Source: an uncultured Prevotella sp. (GTDB taxonomy: Bacteria > Bacteroidota > Bacteroidia > Bacteroidales > Bacteroidaceae). From it: a stretch of 7,479 nt of DNA. The stretch's first letter is position 1; the number at the start of each line of letters is the position of its first letter. The translations under genes and the position numbers were made by a program. Shown piece after piece: positions 1-6,411 of the stretch. The notes below the pieces were generated by a model. It did no database searches. It saw nothing but the letters and a program-made list of their open reading frames with translations, and was not told the DNA's origin. Where the stretch lies: positions 1-7,479 of the forward strand of contig CAKQFF010000093.1 in the NCBI GenBank assembly GCA_934230685.1. Direction: 5' to 3'.

Positions 1-542
1 TAGACCTTGAACAGTTGCTTCATCGGGAAGTGTACCGGTGTGGTAAGCTCAACAATACACAGATGTCCGCCCTTCTTCAGCACACGGTGCATCTCGCGCA
101 ATCCTTGGTCGAGGTCTTGGAAATTGCGAATACCGAATGCCGCTGTCACGGCGTCGAATGTTGACTCCCCGAACGACAATGCCATACAGTCTTCTTTGCT
201 GAATGAAATTGTCTGGTCAAGTCCCAAGGCTTTGGTCTTTTGTCTGCCCACTTCCATCATTCCTTCGCTAATGTCGGCACCTACAAGTTTTTCAGGATGC
301 AGCATTTTCGCAGCTTGTATGGCGAAGTCGCCAGTTCCTGTGGCAATGTCGAGCATCACCTGAGGATTGAAAGGCTTGAGCTGCTTCAACGCATAGTGTC
401 GCCATGCCTTGTCGATGTTCCATGACAGGCGATGGTTGAGCTTGTCGTAGGAATGGGCTATGTTGTCGAACATCATTTCAACTTGCGCACCTTTTTCCTG
501 GTTGTCGTTGTAGGGCTTTATTTTTTCTTGTCCGTAAGACAT
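1..542 (-). CDS. menG: Demethylmenaquinone methyltransferase MenG/UbiE (3' end cut off by window edge)
   Basis: SAM-dependent C-methyltransferase for the last step of menaquinone synthesis (demethylmenaquinone to menaquinone), a cytoplasmic enzyme acting on a membrane lipid. The frame is open from ATG at 542 to the left edge, giving 180 residues of a family usually about 240-250 long, so the C-terminal quarter is missing. Visible marks are the first UbiE signature [16 protein letters not shown] (residues 32-47), the SAM-binding motif [11 protein letters not shown] (64-74), the acidic loop VGADIS (87-92), the family segment AAFGIRNF (134-141), and the second UbiE signature [15 protein letters not shown] (153-167). 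The start is chosen because [11 protein letters not shown] is a plausible family N-terminus and an in-frame ATG. Bacteroidota make menaquinone rather than ubiquinone, so MenG is the better name; this follows from family knowledge. It lies downstream of purC on the same strand but 291 bp away, so cotranscription is uncertain. No promoter with a TAnnTTTG box was recognised in front of it. Confidence 0.95.
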   Translation of the reverse strand, partial: MSYGQEKIKPYNDNQEKGAQVEMMFDNIAHSYDKLNHRLSWNIDKAWRHYALKQLKPFNPQVMLDIATGTGDFAIQAAKMLHPEKLVGADISEGMMEVGRQKTKALGLDQTISFSKEDCMALSFGESTFDAVTAAFGIRNFQDLDQGLREMHRVLKKGGHLCIVELTTPVHFPMKQLFKV

Positions 543-552
543 GAGTAATTTA

Positions 553-580
553 TTAATTATTAATTGTTAATTATTAATTG
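553..580. repeat. Perfect 14-bp tandem duplication in the menG leader
   Basis: TTAATTATTAATTG occurs twice head to tail (553-566 and 567-580) with no mismatch, ending 11 bp upstream of the menG ATG. Both copies consist almost entirely of A and T. In menG mRNA this places an unstructured, A/U-only leader next to the start codon. Similar AT-rich TTAATT runs are, from memory, common between genes in this phylum, so the function is unknown. Confidence 0.85.
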
Positions 581-609
581 GGGTGATTGAGCTTTTTAAT
601 GCATTTGCT

Positions 610-672
610 GCTAACTGTATTTGCATGCTAACATTTACAGGCTAACTGTATTTGCAAGCTAACTGTGTTTAC
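610..672. repeat. Four degenerate GCTAAC-type direct repeats
   Basis: Units begin at 610, 627, 641 and 658. GCTAACTGTATTTGCA occurs identically at 610-625 and 641-656. The copy at 658-672 (GCTAACTGTGTTTAC) has two changes, and the one at 627-639 (GCTAACATTTACA) is shortened. Spacing alternates 17, 14, 17 bp. The array lies in the purC-menG spacer. It resembles neither a CRISPR (no long spacers) nor a coding repeat. It could be a row of regulator-binding sites or slippage debris; the sequence does not decide. Confidence 0.75.
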
Positions 673-763
673 TGCTTTTCAGCAATTCTGCATTTAAAGC
701 ATTTGGCTTTTGATGAAGGCGAAGGTAGTGGACTATTTCTATAACCTCTTACTTACAAATATT

Positions 764-820
764 GGGTGTAGAATACTGGTTGCTGGATTTTCGTCATCCG
801 GCAACAAGTATTCTGCACCC
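764..820. repeat. Long imperfect inverted repeat (hairpin) just after purC
   Basis: Arms 764-788 and 796-820 are reverse complements at 22 of 25 positions around a 7-nt loop (789-795). Two of the three mismatches are G-U wobbles and one is G-A when read as plus-strand RNA. On the minus strand, the purC sense, they become A-C and C-U mismatches, so that form is somewhat weaker but still long. It starts 14 bp beyond the purC stop codon. No U-tract follows it in the minus direction, so it is not a classical intrinsic terminator. It may be a REP-like or small mobile-element remnant, or an mRNA 3'-end stabiliser or processing site between purC and menG. Confidence 0.75.
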
Positions 821-833
821 TAATGTATCCTTG

Positions 834-1784
834 CTACTTGCGTGTTGCAAGGTATTCGCTTACGTTCTTCTCAATACGAGCGGCAATGTCGCCAGCCTCT
901 GCAGTCTTGTCGAACTTCTCGCCGGTGATGTGCTCGTAGAGCTCGATGTAGCGGTCGCTCACGCTCTCGGCATATTCGTCGGTGATTTCAGGCATGGTCT
1001 GTCCAGGCTCGTTCATGAAGTCGTGCTCGATGAGCCACTGGCGTACAAACTCCTTTGAGAGCTGCTTCTGTGGCAAGCCCTTCTCAAACTTCTCCTCATA
1101 GCCATCGGCATAGAAGTAGCGGCTTGAGTCGGGAGTGTGGATCTCGTCGATAAGGTAAACCTTGCCGTCGCGCTTGCCAAACTCATACTTTGTGTCAACA
1201 AGGATAAGGCCGCGCTTTGCAGCCATCTCCTGTCCGCGCTGGAAGATCTTGCGTGTGTAGTCCTCCATAACGGCATAGTCCTCAGCACTTACGATGCCCT
1301 GGGCGATGATTTCCTCCTTGGAAATGTTGAGGTCGTGACCCTCGTCAGCCTTTGTGGTAGGTGTGATGATAGGCTCCGGGAAACGCTGGTTCTCCTTCAT
1401 GCCCTCAGGGAGCTTAACTCCGCACAACTCGCGGCAACCGTCTTTGTAGGCACGCCAAGCCGAGCCGGTGAGGATAGAGCGAATAATCATTTCCACACGG
1501 AACCCCTCACACTTCAGACCAACGGTTACCATTGGGTCGGGAGTGGCGAGCTTCCAGTTGGGGCAGATGTCGGTGGTTGCGTCAAGGAACTTGGCTGCAA
1601 TCTGGTTCAACACTTGTCCCTTGAAAGGAATGCCCTTAGGCAGAATCACGTCGAATGCTGAGATTCTGTCGGTGGCTACCATTACGATTACATCATCATT
1701 GATGTCATACACGTCGCGTACTTTTCCGTGGTACACGCTCTTCTGTCCTTCGAAATGAAAATCAGTGTGTGTAAGTGCTTTCAT
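834..1784 (-). CDS. purC: Phosphoribosylaminoimidazole-succinocarboxamide (SAICAR) synthase
   Basis: Cytoplasmic enzyme of de novo purine synthesis that joins CAIR and aspartate, using ATP, to form SAICAR. It has 316 residues, the longer form resembling yeast Ade1 (about 306) rather than the roughly 237-residue E. coli PurC. Visible marks are the N-terminal ATP-grasp-like segment KVRDVYD (21-27), [10 protein letters not shown] (37-46), [11 protein letters not shown] (141-151), the first SAICAR synthetase signature LVDTKYEFG (195-203) and the second [13 protein letters not shown] (211-223). The ATG at 1784 follows an A/T-rich leader without a clear Shine-Dalgarno, as is usual in this phylum. 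It begins 27 bp after the phoH stop on the same strand, so the two are probably cotranscribed from the phoH promoter. The sequence is full length with no broken motif. Confidence 0.97.
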   Translation of the reverse strand: MKALTHTDFHFEGQKSVYHGKVRDVYDINDDVIVMVATDRISAFDVILPKGIPFKGQVLNQIAAKFLDATTDICPNWKLATPDPMVTVGLKCEGFRVEMIIRSILTGSAWRAYKDGCRELCGVKLPEGMKENQRFPEPIITPTTKADEGHDLNISKEEIIAQGIVSAEDYAVMEDYTRKIFQRGQEMAAKRGLILVDTKYEFGKRDGKVYLIDEIHTPDSSRYFYADGYEEKFEKGLPQKQLSKEFVRQWLIEHDFMNEPGQTMPEITDEYAESVSDRYIELYEHITGEKFDKTAEAGDIAARIEKNVSEYLATRK

Positions 1785-1811
1785 AATTTTCTAATATTTT
1801 TTATATTTGTT

Positions 1812-2786
1812 TTATGAATCCTTGTTGTTCTCGGCCTTCTTTTCCTCGGCCTTGTTGTCGTGGGCCTCGTAGGCGTTGACGATTTTTGTCACGAGCTTGT
1901 GGCGCACGATGTCCTTCTGTCCAAGACTGACGAAGCCAATGCCTTCCACATCCTTTAGGATGTTAAGAGCCTCGGTGAGTCCGCTCTTCTGTCCTCGCGG
2001 AAGGTCGATCTGAGTCATGTCGCCGGTGATTATCATCTTAGTGTTCCATCCCATACGAGTAAGGAACATGCGTAGCTGGGCCGGAGTGGTGTTCTGGGCT
2101 TCGTCGAGTATGACGACAGCGTCGCTCAGTGTTCTGCCTCGCATGAAAGCCAAGGGGGCTATTTGAATGACATTCTTCTCCATCATGTCTTGCAGTTTCA
2201 CCGCCGGCAGCATGTCTTCCAGCGCATCGTACAATGGCTGCAGATATGGGTCGATTTTTTCCTTCATGTCGCCTGGCAGGAAACCTAATTTCTCTCCGGC
2301 TTCCACGGCAGGGCGCGAGAGAATGATCTTGCGGATGGTTTTCTCCTTCAACGCTCTTACTGCGAGGGCGATGCTGAGATAGGTTTTGCCCGTACCTGCA
2401 GGACCTGTGGCAAACACCATGTCGTTTTCCGCGTATGCGTCAACCAATTTCTGCTGGTTTTCGCTTTTGCATTTTATGGGTTTGCCTGATATGTTGTATA
2501 CAATGACACCCTTTACGCCATCAGACTTGGTTTGTCTTCCCTTTATGATGTCGAGGATGTCTTCTTCGTTTATATTGTTGTATTTCAGTACATGGCGGCG
2601 CATCTTTTCTACGTTTTCTTCAAACGCAGCCATCTCCTCCTCGTCGCCAAGCACACGTATCACGTTGTCGCGTGCCACGATGCGCAATTTGGGGTAGAGC
2701 GACTTTATGATTTGCAGATGCCCATTGCCCGCCCCGTAGAAAACCACGGGGTCAATGTCTTCCAATATGATATGCTTTTCTATCAA
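1812..2786 (-). CDS. phoH: PhoH-family ATPase (PhoH-like protein), TTG start
   Basis: PhoH-like P-loop ATPase of 324 residues, cytoplasmic; the family is related to superfamily 1 helicases and is linked to RNA metabolism, with the exact substrate unsettled. Walker A is GPAGTGKT (128-135), followed by ILSRPAVEAGEKLGFLPGD (155-173), the Walker B box VVILDEAQN (224-232), the sensor-like ITGDMTQIDLP (253-263) and the basic RHKLV (295-299). An N-terminal RNA-binding-like (KH-like) region precedes the P-loop. The last 15 residues are a charged tail. The start is TTG at 2786: the N-terminus (M)IEKHIILEDIDPV fits the family, a TAG stop lies two codons upstream, and the next in-frame ATG falls at residue 52. 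A TAnnTTTG box at 2814-2821 would begin transcription some 20-25 nt ahead of this start. It is the first gene of the phoH-purC unit. Confidence 0.94.
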   Translation of the reverse strand: MIEKHIILEDIDPVVFYGAGNGHLQIIKSLYPKLRIVARDNVIRVLGDEEEMAAFEENVEKMRRHVLKYNNINEEDILDIIKGRQTKSDGVKGVIVYNISGKPIKCKSENQQKLVDAYAENDMVFATGPAGTGKTYLSIALAVRALKEKTIRKIILSRPAVEAGEKLGFLPGDMKEKIDPYLQPLYDALEDMLPAVKLQDMMEKNVIQIAPLAFMRGRTLSDAVVILDEAQNTTPAQLRMFLTRMGWNTKMIITGDMTQIDLPRGQKSGLTEALNILKDVEGIGFVSLGQKDIVRHKLVTKIVNAYEAHDNKAEEKKAENNKDS

Positions 2787-2812
2787 AATCTATATATAAA
2801 GTTGTTTTGTCT

Positions 2813-2821
2813 GCAAAGTTA
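2813..2821 (-). promoter_or_regulatory. Predicted Bacteroidota promoter (-7 box) for phoH-purC
   Basis: On the minus strand TAACTTTGC matches the Bacteroidota sigma-ABfr -7 consensus TAnnTTTG. The partner -33 TTTG is weak: the nearest candidate is TTAG at 2844-2847, 22 bp upstream. The predicted transcript would start near 2806-2809, giving a leader of about 20 nt before the TTG start of phoH. Confidence 0.65.
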
Positions 2822-2888
2822 GTGAAAAACTTCCGATTATAAGCTAAGTGTAAAAGATTTTTTATTCTATAAAAATAAACAAGTTTAT

Positions 2889-2919
2889 TTTGTGTTGTCT
2901 TTGATTTGTGCTAACTTTG
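2889..2919 (+). promoter_or_regulatory. Predicted Bacteroidota promoter for the rightward zinc-site protein gene
   Basis: A -33 TTTG (2889-2892) and a -7 TAACTTTG (2912-2919) are separated by 19 bp, a full match to the TTTG-N19-21-TAnnTTTG pattern of this phylum. The ATG at 2925 begins only 5 nt after the -7 box, so the transcript is predicted to be leaderless or nearly so. Confidence 0.75.
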
Positions 2920-2924
2920 CATTT

Positions 2925-3776
2925 ATGAAAATAACAAATAAGAGATATTTGCAAGGTTTGAGCATTGCGGTAGTTGTTTTGGCTATTGTGCGCAGCGTGT
3001 TTCCGCAGGTTGCCGAACGGCGTGCTGAGGGAAGTGCGGCTAAAAAGTCCGTTGCGATTTCAAAGTCGGATAAAGTTGACGCAAAGCTTGAATTGGCCAA
3101 TGATTCCGCTCAGTTGTTTGCTGATGTGGATGTTGCTGTGAATGTGGAAAGTCCGCGTCCTATTGGCCGCCCGTCTTTGTTCTTCAATGCCGACGGCACC
3201 CAGGTGAAGAACCGTATCTATAGTGTGCCTCATTTCGGCAAGGCTTTTCCCGACCAGAATGACGTTCAGCTTGTGGCTGCCAACCGTCATGGTGTGAAGG
3301 CTGTGATTGACCGTAAGGATGCCGAGCGTCGCAAGTCGGAACTTGTGTATGTTGGCAGCAGTCCTTTCTATCATGTCGACAATCTCAAGAGCAGCATTCC
3401 GTATCTTGTGCCTCGTGCCGCAGTATTGCTTCAGGACATAGGACGTAATTTTTTCGACAGCCTGCAGACTAAGCAAATTCCATTGCATAAGATTATTGTG
3501 ACATCCGTGTTGCGCAGCAAGGCTGACGTGGCGAAGCTTCGTTCGCATAATGGCAATGCCACAGAAAATTCGTGCCATCTCTACGGCACAACATTCGACG
3601 TTTGCTACAACCGCTACAAGACAGTTGAGGACCCAGAAGGTGTGGCTCGCCGCAAAGTGCGCAACGACACTCTGAAATGGGTGCTTAGTGAGGTGCTCAA
3701 CGATATGCGCAAAAACAACCGTTGTTATATTAAATATGAGGTGAAGCAAGGCTGCTTCCACATCACGGTCAATTGA
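2925..3776 (+). CDS. Membrane-anchored protein with M15/hedgehog-like zinc-site signature (DUF5715-like)
   Basis: 283 residues. A basic N-terminus (KITNKR) and a hydrophobic stretch at about 9-22 form a signal anchor or uncleaved signal, so the rest is predicted periplasmic. The C-terminal part carries the layout of M15-type peptidases: TSVLR (193-197) in place of the usual S-x-Y/L-R, then S-x-H-x2-G-x3-D as SCHLYGTTFD (216-225) giving zinc ligands H218 and D225, and a late histidine in CFHITV (H279). The canonical catalytic Glu three residues before the last His is Gly276 here; the nearest Glu is E272. All four cysteines (217, 227, 267, 277) cluster around these sites and could form disulfides. 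I recall this as the DUF5715 family of Bacteroidota. A peptidoglycan peptidase or binding role is an inference. ATG at 2925 is preferred to the upstream in-frame GTG at 2892, because that GTG lies inside the promoter; no other ATG occurs before the C-terminal part. The gene is monocistronic, with its own promoter and terminator. Confidence 0.85.
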   Translation: MKITNKRYLQGLSIAVVVLAIVRSVFPQVAERRAEGSAAKKSVAISKSDKVDAKLELANDSAQLFADVDVAVNVESPRPIGRPSLFFNADGTQVKNRIYSVPHFGKAFPDQNDVQLVAANRHGVKAVIDRKDAERRKSELVYVGSSPFYHVDNLKSSIPYLVPRAAVLLQDIGRNFFDSLQTKQIPLHKIIVTSVLRSKADVAKLRSHNGNATENSCHLYGTTFDVCYNRYKTVEDPEGVARRKVRNDTLKWVLSEVLNDMRKNNRCYIKYEVKQGCFHITVN

Positions 3777-3800
3777 CAGACTCTTTTTTCAACTGACTGT

Positions 3801-3832
3801 GATGTGGGGCTTTTGGCCTCATGTCTTTTTTT
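3801..3832 (+). terminator. Rho-independent terminator of the rightward gene
   Basis: Arms 3801-3810 (GATGTGGGGC) and 3816-3825 (GCCTCATGTC) pair over all 10 positions in plus-strand RNA, three of them G-U wobbles, around a 5-nt loop, followed by seven T (3826-3832). The minus-strand form has mismatches where the wobbles are and no U-tract, so it serves the rightward gene and not the converging gene that ends at 3850. Confidence 0.85.
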
Positions 3833-3849
3833 CTTGCAGCTCGTTATGT

Positions 3850-5175
3850 TTATAAATCCTTCAGCATAACCTCTCTTTGCTTGGCGAGATAATTGGCTCT
3901 TTGCGACATTATCTGTTTCCATGCTGGCGAGGCTATTTTCTTCATGTCAATGTCCAGAGTCCATCTGCCGTAGGCTTCCATGCGGTCGATAAGTGTGCCT
4001 ACCGAAAGGCGCGAGAGGCATTCTGCCGGTTGGTAGTGTACGGTCTCGCCCTTGTCGCCGTTTGATATTTCGGTCAGTATATGGATTTGTGTGAGTTCGT
4101 AGAGCAATTCATTCACAATTCTTATGGGTATTCCCGTATGCAGCTTTAGTTCAAGGGCTGAGAATGGCTTGCCTCCTTTGGCGAATCTTTTGCATATTTG
4201 GCTTGCAAGCACAATGCAGAGCAACATTTTGTATCGGTGGCTTATTTCCTCTGTCTTGGTCTTGAAGGCAAACTCCTCCATGTTCTGGCTTGCGTAGCAC
4301 AGTTCTGCGCCGAACAGACATATAAGCCACGAAATCTGCACCCAAAGCATGAACAATGGCAGGGCAGCGAACGAACCGTAAATGGCGTTGTAGCTGCTCA
4401 CCCAAATCTGCGAGTGGATGTAGAATAGTTGCAGTCCTTGCATGGCCACACCTGCGAGTATTCCGGGAGCGATGGCGTAGCTGATTTTCACCTTAGTGTT
4501 AGGCATGAATACGTACAAGGCAATGAACACGCCCGACATAAGAAGGTAAGGCATGAGTTGGATGAAGAACTGCATGAGTGGTCCGATGAGCATTGTGTCT
4601 TCTATCTGCTTGAATATTGTGGCGAAGAAGATGCTGATACCCGACGTGATGACAATCACTATCGGCACAAGCAGAAACATAGAGGTGTAGTCGGTAATGG
4701 TGCGGAACACGCTGCGTGGTTTCTTCACCTGCCAGATATAGTTGAAAGTCTGTTCGATGTTGCTCACCAGCATTATCACCGTGAAGAGCATGAATAGAAG
4801 TCCAATACCAAGAAAAAGTCCGCTCTTGGTGTGCACGAGGTAAGAGTTGACAAATCCTATTATCGTCTCTGCGGCTTGTGGCTGGCTTGAGAATGAGTCT
4901 CTAAACCATTCCTCTATATATTTGTTGTAGCCGAATCCTCGTGCAATGGCAAATACCACGGCGAGAATGGGCACGATGGCAAGGAGGGTGGAGTCGGTGA
5001 GGGCGGCTGCCGCGCTCGTGATGCGCTTGGTGGTGGTGAATTCCACGGCAAGGATAAGTTTCTTCAGGATGGTGTAGGTGAAGTAGCGCAATGGCGACAC
5101 ACTGTCGCGCTTGATGCTCCAGATTTCCACGGTGAAGAACTTGTATAAATAATTATATGTAGACTTAATGTTCAT
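3850..5175 (-). CDS. YihY/BrkB-family inner-membrane protein with cytoplasmic C-terminal domain
   Basis: 441 residues. This family was formerly labelled ribonuclease BN or virulence factor BrkB; its function is still unsettled, and a transport or export role has been proposed. Six membrane segments are visible at about 59-79, 119-139, 165-188, 203-224, 231-253 and 266-292. The last contains the family hallmark around YGSFAALPLFMLWVQISW (266-283), followed by FGAELCYA (288-295). The segment RITSAAAALTDSTLLAIVPI (51-70) is the conserved start of the first membrane helix. After residue 296 comes a soluble region of about 145 residues, charged and helical; 335-385 resembles a winged-helix fold (FSALELKLHTGIPIRIVNEL, then strand-like HILTEIS). 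ATG at 5175 lies 35 bp after the stop of the upstream HhH gene on the same strand, with no promoter seen between, so an operon is likely. It converges on the plus-strand gene ending at 3776. Confidence 0.92.
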   Translation of the reverse strand: MNIKSTYNYLYKFFTVEIWSIKRDSVSPLRYFTYTILKKLILAVEFTTTKRITSAAAALTDSTLLAIVPILAVVFAIARGFGYNKYIEEWFRDSFSSQPQAAETIIGFVNSYLVHTKSGLFLGIGLLFMLFTVIMLVSNIEQTFNYIWQVKKPRSVFRTITDYTSMFLLVPIVIVITSGISIFFATIFKQIEDTMLIGPLMQFFIQLMPYLLMSGVFIALYVFMPNTKVKISYAIAPGILAGVAMQGLQLFYIHSQIWVSSYNAIYGSFAALPLFMLWVQISWLICLFGAELCYASQNMEEFAFKTKTEEISHRYKMLLCIVLASQICKRFAKGGKPFSALELKLHTGIPIRIVNELLYELTQIHILTEISNGDKGETVHYQPAECLSRLSVGTLIDRMEAYGRWTLDIDMKKIASPAWKQIMSQRANYLAKQREVMLKDL

Positions 5176-5210
5176 TCTTTCATTGATATTAATAAGTAAG
5201 TGTCCGTTTG

Positions 5211-6200
5211 TCAGTATTCCATATACGGTTGGATTCTTCTGATGTCGTTGTCGGTGAACTCCTTCATCAGTTTCAATTCGTTTATGTTTTTGATTTCTCC
5301 ATGCAGCCGTCGGTAGTCGGTTATTGCCCGCGCCTGATAATAGTTGATGTAAGGGTGGCGGCGCAGCTGGTTCAGATTAAGTTGGTTTACTTTCAACTTC
5401 TTTATTTTGTTGCTGTCGATGTTGATGAAGGCCAAAGCCTCTTTGGGGAAATCCTCAATGTCGAGCAATTGTTCTTTTTCGAAGAAACCTCCAAGCTGCT
5501 CGCGGTAGCGCACAATCCGTCGGGCAAAGTAGCTGCCTATTCCGGGTATGGTTTTTAGGGCTGTTGTGTCTGCTGAGTTTACCGGCAGATGTTCTCCTTC
5601 GCGGAGCTTCGGTGTATAAGAGGTCTGCTGCTTTGGCGAAATTCTTGCGGAGGGGTCGTTTTCTGAGTAACTGTTAGTGGTGTTGCCGTACGCATTCTGT
5701 CGTGAATAATAGCCTTGTTGCCGGGCTTTCTTCACCTCGGCAAGTTCGGAGGCAGGGCGGTAGTCTTCGCCTATGCGGATGTATGGAGCCAGACGTTTGT
5801 ATTCCTTTGCTGTCAGTCCATACACAAATGCAAAGTCTTCCTTCTTGCGGTAGATTCCTCCTTTGGCGCGGTACTTATAGATGCTCCTCACCTGCCACGG
5901 TTGCAGTCCGAGTTGCAGCAGTTGTGTGCTGTCGGCTGTGTTGGGGTCGAAACAGAAGAGCCTTGTCTCCTTTGTTTCCACCTCGTAATAGTATGTTTTG
6001 TTGTTGCTTGTTGTGTTTTTTTGTGGCGAAGATTCTGAATTTTGTTCGTTTGGTTTGATGGAATTTTCGGCCACGTTACTTTCGGTGCCAACAAAGTTCA
6101 ATGCATAGATGGCAATGCCGGCAAGTGTTATGAGCACGAGTATTGCCAGTATTGCGCGACGGTCGCCTTTGGGTATGTAGCCAAGTTTCTTAATCTGCAT
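5211..6200 (-). CDS. Membrane-anchored protein with three ComEA-type helix-hairpin-helix units
   Basis: 329 residues. A short basic cytoplasmic tail, one membrane segment (about 15-37), then a polar Asn/Ser/Thr-rich linker (40-70), so the bulk should face the periplasm. Three units share the ComEA layout, N-x-A/L-D followed by an HhH turn: FDPNTADSTQL (84-94), running to YIRI at 143; LPVNSADTTAL (205-215) with the canonical turn IPGIG (218-222), running to about 264; and VNQLNLNQL (271-279) with HPYINYYQARAI (282-293), running to PYME at the end. Only the middle unit keeps the canonical GIG hairpin. A second polar linker (145-203) separates units 1 and 2. HhH pairs bind the DNA backbone without sequence specificity, so a role in DNA uptake or surface DNA binding is plausible, but no other competence gene is visible here. 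It is followed 35 bp downstream by the YihY-type gene and has its own promoter at 6238-6270. Confidence 0.88.
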   Translation of the reverse strand: MQIKKLGYIPKGDRRAILAILVLITLAGIAIYALNFVGTESNVAENSIKPNEQNSESSPQKNTTSNNKTYYYEVETKETRLFCFDPNTADSTQLLQLGLQPWQVRSIYKYRAKGGIYRKKEDFAFVYGLTAKEYKRLAPYIRIGEDYRPASELAEVKKARQQGYYSRQNAYGNTTNSYSENDPSARISPKQQTSYTPKLREGEHLPVNSADTTALKTIPGIGSYFARRIVRYREQLGGFFEKEQLLDIEDFPKEALAFINIDSNKIKKLKVNQLNLNQLRRHPYINYYQARAITDYRRLHGEIKNINELKLMKEFTDNDIRRIQPYMEY

Positions 6201-6237
6201 TGGTTTTCGTTTTGTTAGTTTGTTGGATAATTAAAAT

Positions 6238-6270
6238 GCAAAAATAGGGAAATAAAACGAGAAAAGCAAG
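6238..6270 (-). promoter_or_regulatory. Predicted Bacteroidota promoter for the HhH-yihY operon
   Basis: On the minus strand the -7 box TATTTTTGC (6246 down to 6238) fits TAnnTTTG, and a partial -33 CTTG (6270-6267) lies 20 bp upstream. The predicted start is near 6231-6234, leaving a leader of about 30 nt before the ATG at 6200. It sits just downstream of the htpG terminator. Confidence 0.6.
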
Positions 6271-6284
6271 CAAAAACAGAAAAT

Positions 6285-6331
6285 AAAAAAAACTCCCACA
6301 GACTCCGTGTCGTCCATGAAGTCTGTGGGAG
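6285..6331 (-). terminator. Rho-independent terminator of htpG
   Basis: A perfect 12-bp stem (6293-6304 with 6320-6331, CTCCCACAGACT) encloses a 15-nt loop. On the minus strand it is followed by eight U (6292-6285), then A and UUU. It lies 80 nt beyond the htpG stop codon, on the same strand, and just ahead of the promoter of the next gene, so it insulates the two units. Confidence 0.95.
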
Positions 6332-6411
6332 ATAATTTTATTAGTCTGATGAAATATAATTTAAGTGCTTTTTCCCACACTCTCATTATTATTGCATTCA
6401 GCTAAATCATT

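Noticed and set aside
610..672. CRISPR array
   Set aside because: Units are about 15 bp and nearly contiguous, without spacers of 25-40 bp, and no cas gene is near.
764..820. Intrinsic terminator of purC
   Set aside because: In the minus direction the stem is followed by CAATATTTG rather than a run of U, and the stem is far longer than usual terminators.
762..1058. 98-codon plus-strand frame starting in the hairpin region
   Set aside because: Most of it is antisense to the 3' end of purC, and it begins inside the inverted repeat; no coding support.
1137..1661. 174-codon plus-strand frame inside purC
   Set aside because: Antisense shadow of a well-supported gene; the translation matches no family I know and has no promoter.
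2892..2924. Upstream in-frame GTG start for the rightward gene
   Set aside because: It would place the start inside the -33/-7 promoter; the ATG at 2925 gives a typical basic-then-hydrophobic N-terminus.
3060..3761. 233-codon minus-strand frame antisense to the gene at 2925-3776
   Set aside because: It lies wholly inside a gene with clear family motifs, a promoter and a terminator, and its product shows no recognisable domain.
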